A stretch of DNA of 64,000 nucleotides. Source: Geosiphon pyriformis (lineage: Eukaryota > Glomeromycota > Glomeromycetes > Archaeosporales > Geosiphonaceae). The stretch covers positions 124,001 to 188,000 of the forward strand of contig JAAOMT010000040.1 in assembly GCA_016748015.1 (NCBI GenBank). The letters are read 5' to 3'. Of this stretch, positions 61,504-64,000 are shown in pieces. The position numbers and the translations under genes are program-made. The notes below the pieces were generated by a model, which saw only the letters and a list, made by a program, of their open reading frames with translations, was not told the DNA's origin and did no database searches. Numbering within the stretch: position 1 is the stretch's first letter; every line of letters begins with the position of its first letter.

Positions 61504-61870
61504 ATTATTATATTTAATACAAATTTTAAGTTTTTAAAATTTTAAATACAAAAATTAATATATTTAATAGAATTAATAATAAAATTTATTAATATTTTAA
61601 TAATACAATTTTTTTTGTTAAATAATAAATCCTAAAATTGAAATTTGGTTTTTTTAAAAACATATATTATTTAAAAGCTATCTTAAAATTAAAATATATC
61701 ATAATAATAATAAATTTTTAATAAATATAATACTTAATATTATTTAATAGTTTTATAAAATTTTGGATAAAATAATTACATATAGCAAGTACATAAAATA
61801 AATCTATTTTAGAGCTTTTTTGCTATATTGTTTTAAGTGGCAGTTGGATTACATTCGTAATTACATTTGT
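61504..61870 (+). mobile_element. LINE 3' end fragment (+), decayed
   Basis: The stretch 61770-61865 parallels the copy B 3' UTR: TTACATATAGCAAGTACATAA (copy B CCACATATAGTAAGTGCGTGA) and GGCAGTTGGATTACATTCGTAA (copy B GGCAGCAGTTGGGCTTCACTCGTAA). The part 61504-61770 is probably decayed ORF2 end but cannot be proven. 61871-62543, downstream, is AT-rich without features. Confidence 0.6.
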
Positions 61871-62543
61871 AAACTTTTAAAATTAAATTTAACAAAAAAT
61901 ACAAGCATTTAAATAAGCAAATTTGTTCAAAATAAGAAAATTTGAAATAATTTTATTGATAAAATAAATACAAAAAAGCTATTTTTGGTACTTAACTTAA
62001 TAAAAGTTTAAATAATTAGATATAAAAAAAATCTATAATTTATGTTTAATTTTAAATACAAAATTTAAGCTATTAAATAAATTTATTTTGTTAAACAATA
62101 AAATAAATTAAAAAATTAAAAATATTGTTATTAATTAAAATGCAATAATTAAATTATACATTATTTTAAATTTTGTAATAATTAAAAATTTATTAAAAAT
62201 AATATTTGTAAATTAAATTTTCAGCTCAAGACAATTCTTGCTAAAAAATTTTATTAAAAAGTGGTATGAAATATTTAATATTTAGTTGTTTTAAATATAT
62301 ATTTATCAAACAATTATAATACCAAAAAAAACCTTGCAGTAATATTAATTATAACAAAAAATATATCAAGAACTAGTTTTTTAAATCAACCAAAATATTT
62401 AGTTTTTAAATATATGATTTTTTAAAACAAATAATATTATAAATAATAATGTTTTAACAATTTCCAAAATTGAATGTATAATTAAGATTAAAAGTCGTTA
62501 AAAATCATAACAAATTTAGAAGCAGAAATACTTTACAGAAAAA

Positions 62544-63731
62544 TTAATGCTGCACTTGTACTGTTTCACGTCGCTTACGCCCATTCAGAATCCACTCATC
62601 CAGCACCTTATTCAACTCATGTTCCATGTGATTGGTTCCCCAAAAATGATCCGCGTCTTCTATTTCCCGTAAATCCCAGTTTTTCTTTTCACGTACACCG
62701 CTCTCCTCGATCCATTGCTGATATTTCGCGACACTGGTAAATTGATCAGAATTACCATAAACAAATAAAACGGGTGAATCAGAAACGAGAAGAGCGTCTA
62801 GGTAAGATTTGTATCGTTTGGTTCGAAGACAGGTCAGGAACCAGATAACAGATGCAGGATAACTTATAATGATAAACGAGATAGGAAATGAGAAGGTTGA
62901 GCTAATTGATGAGATAGATGTCGCTATTAAAGATCCGTAACTATAGCCCTGATATTTTGAGAGGTGCGTATTAGTTAACAGATTATTTTAAATATCAAGA
63001 AAAAATCAGATTGATTTTTTGCTTACCGCGATGACGACTTCATTTATAAAAGGTATTTGCATCACTAATTCACCATTAGCCCCCCCAGTTTTCCCGCCAT
63101 GCGCGAGGAATTCTAGCATCGTACTATAGTCACCATTTTCCGGCTCACCAGTCCAGCTGGTTGAACCTTTTGACCTACCGGATCCACTGTTTTTTTGGTA
63201 TTATAATGAAATTTAGATGTGAGGGTTTCACTTAATAACTGAAAATTAAAATTGATTAAAGTATTCACCGAAAGTTGAACGCTATTGTTAAATAGCCATG
63301 CTTTAAAAAGAAATATTCGAGCGCTACAACCACATTATTATGGTTGTTTCCACCTTATAGAAAATTGTCATAACATTTAAGCAGAGTTATTCAAATGTTT
63401 GAAAGATTTTCGAGCTCATAAACTAAATAAAAGTTCAATGCTTCCTTCCAAGCACCTTGCCTCTATATATACTTGAAACTTTAGACTCAAGCACCTCCAA
63501 ATGAAGAAAATTCGTACCTAATGGTCCATATGGGTGAGAAATTATGACACCTTTTAAGGGTTTCAGCTGTTCACCAGCCTTCTGGAAGGCCTGGGTAGAA
63601 TAGTAGGAGACTCGGGCTTCCAGAAGACTACCGTCATATGAGGAGGGTAAAAAAATGTCCTCCCTTATTAATGTGAAGGTTGGCTTTGACGGCGCTAAAG
63701 GTTTAATTAATTGAGTAGTGTAAGAGTCCAT
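62544..63731 (-). CDS. Alpha/beta-hydrolase fold protein, 4 exons
   Basis: Exons (minus strand) are 63731-63518, 63353-63269, 63186-63027 and 62948-62544; introns of 164, 82 and 78 nt all follow GT-AG. The spliced frame is 288 codons, giving 287 residues. Landmarks are an oxyanion-hole region HPYGPLGGNNHNN, the strand-turn FNFRGSGRSKG, SWTGEPENGDYS, the nucleophile elbow GYSYGS (Ser156), the acid in FVYGNSDQF (Asp221) and the base in DADHFWG (His254). All three catalytic residues are in the expected order and spacing. The fold family includes esterases, lipases and dienelactone-hydrolase-like enzymes; the substrate cannot be told from sequence. There is no signal peptide, so it is probably cytosolic. 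Exon borders were chosen because each junction rebuilds a conserved motif in frame. Base composition is clearly that of a host gene, unlike the repeats to its left. Confidence 0.9.
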
Positions 63732-63840
63732 GTGAACATTTGGATATCTGCGTTAAAAAATTCTGATGTATTTAACATTTTATAAGTGATATAACATGAC
63801 GATGAAAAGTTCTAGAATATCGATCCCAATGGCTAAGCCT

Positions 63841-63850
63841 TATTTATAAA
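63841..63850 (-). promoter_or_regulatory. Possible TATA box of the alpha/beta-hydrolase gene
   Basis: TTTATAAATA on the minus strand lies about 110 bp upstream of the ATG at 63731, nearly the same distance as in the PMP3-family gene at the other end. Motif and distance only. Confidence 0.4.
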
Positions 63851-64000
63851 ATTCCGTTATCAGTTCATTAATTTGAATTTTTAAATTCAAACAATTGATT
63901 TATCAATGAAATTTTTATAGATCAAGATTTCCAACAACCTAATCAGATCTTGATTTCTTTTCTTGATCGAGAAAAAAAGGCAAACCAGCAGCTGATAAAG

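Overview
This looks like a eukaryotic, probably fungal, nuclear contig from a very AT-rich genome. The best guess is an arbuscular mycorrhizal fungus (Rhizophagus-like). The reasons are GT-AG introns in the two host genes, Tad/I-type LINEs with an RNase H domain, a Ty3/gypsy element, and extreme C-to-T decay of repeats. The genus call is inference. Only two host genes are convincing, one near each end: a PMP3-family membrane proteolipid (2303-2613, +, 2 exons) and an alpha/beta-hydrolase (62544-63731, -, 4 exons). Nearly everything between them is transposable-element sequence in different states of decay.

Layout. 1-1740 is AT-rich repeat ending in a LINE 3' end. 2186-2613 is the PMP3 promoter and gene. 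2614-4650 holds microsatellites and no gene. 4650-8000 is LINE copy F (-), 5'-truncated and nearly all A/T. 8020-16540 is LINE copy A (+), full length but heavily decayed and split by two solo LTRs of one family (10131-10936 inverted, 13777-14729). 16541-19104 is AT-rich with one LINE 3' end. 19105-26023 is LINE copy B (+). 26316-43111 is LINE copy C (-), flanked by a perfect 13-bp target duplication and interrupted by a 9.9-kb Ty3/gypsy element (27088-36963, -). 43536-44461 is another solo LTR. 44462-51137 is LINE copy D (-). 51138-57536 is LINE copy E (-), the best preserved. 57537-61503 is a segment I interpret as inverted, carrying the missing 5' end of copy E and of copy D. 61504-61870 is a further LINE 3' end.

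The LINEs share one design. ORF1 has two RRM-like folds, a CCHC knuckle and a coiled coil. ORF2 has an AP endonuclease, reverse transcriptase, RNase H and a C-terminal CCHC. ORF2 of copies B and E spans exactly 1563 codons in each, and almost every stop can be explained by a single C-to-T or G-to-A change. The gypsy element is the most unusual object. Its Gag-protease-dUTPase-RT-RNase H-integrase polyprotein was ancestrally one frame. It carries a complete trimeric-type dUTPase domain preceded by a 16-cysteine region between protease and RT, plus a third ORF downstream of integrase that runs into the 3' LTR.

The window records a layered history. Old LINEs were hit by LTR insertions, younger LINEs inserted into old LINEs, the gypsy element inserted into copy C, and an inversion of about 4 kb split copy E. 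Decay is dominated by transitions at G:C pairs, which fits methylated-cytosine deamination or a RIP-like process.
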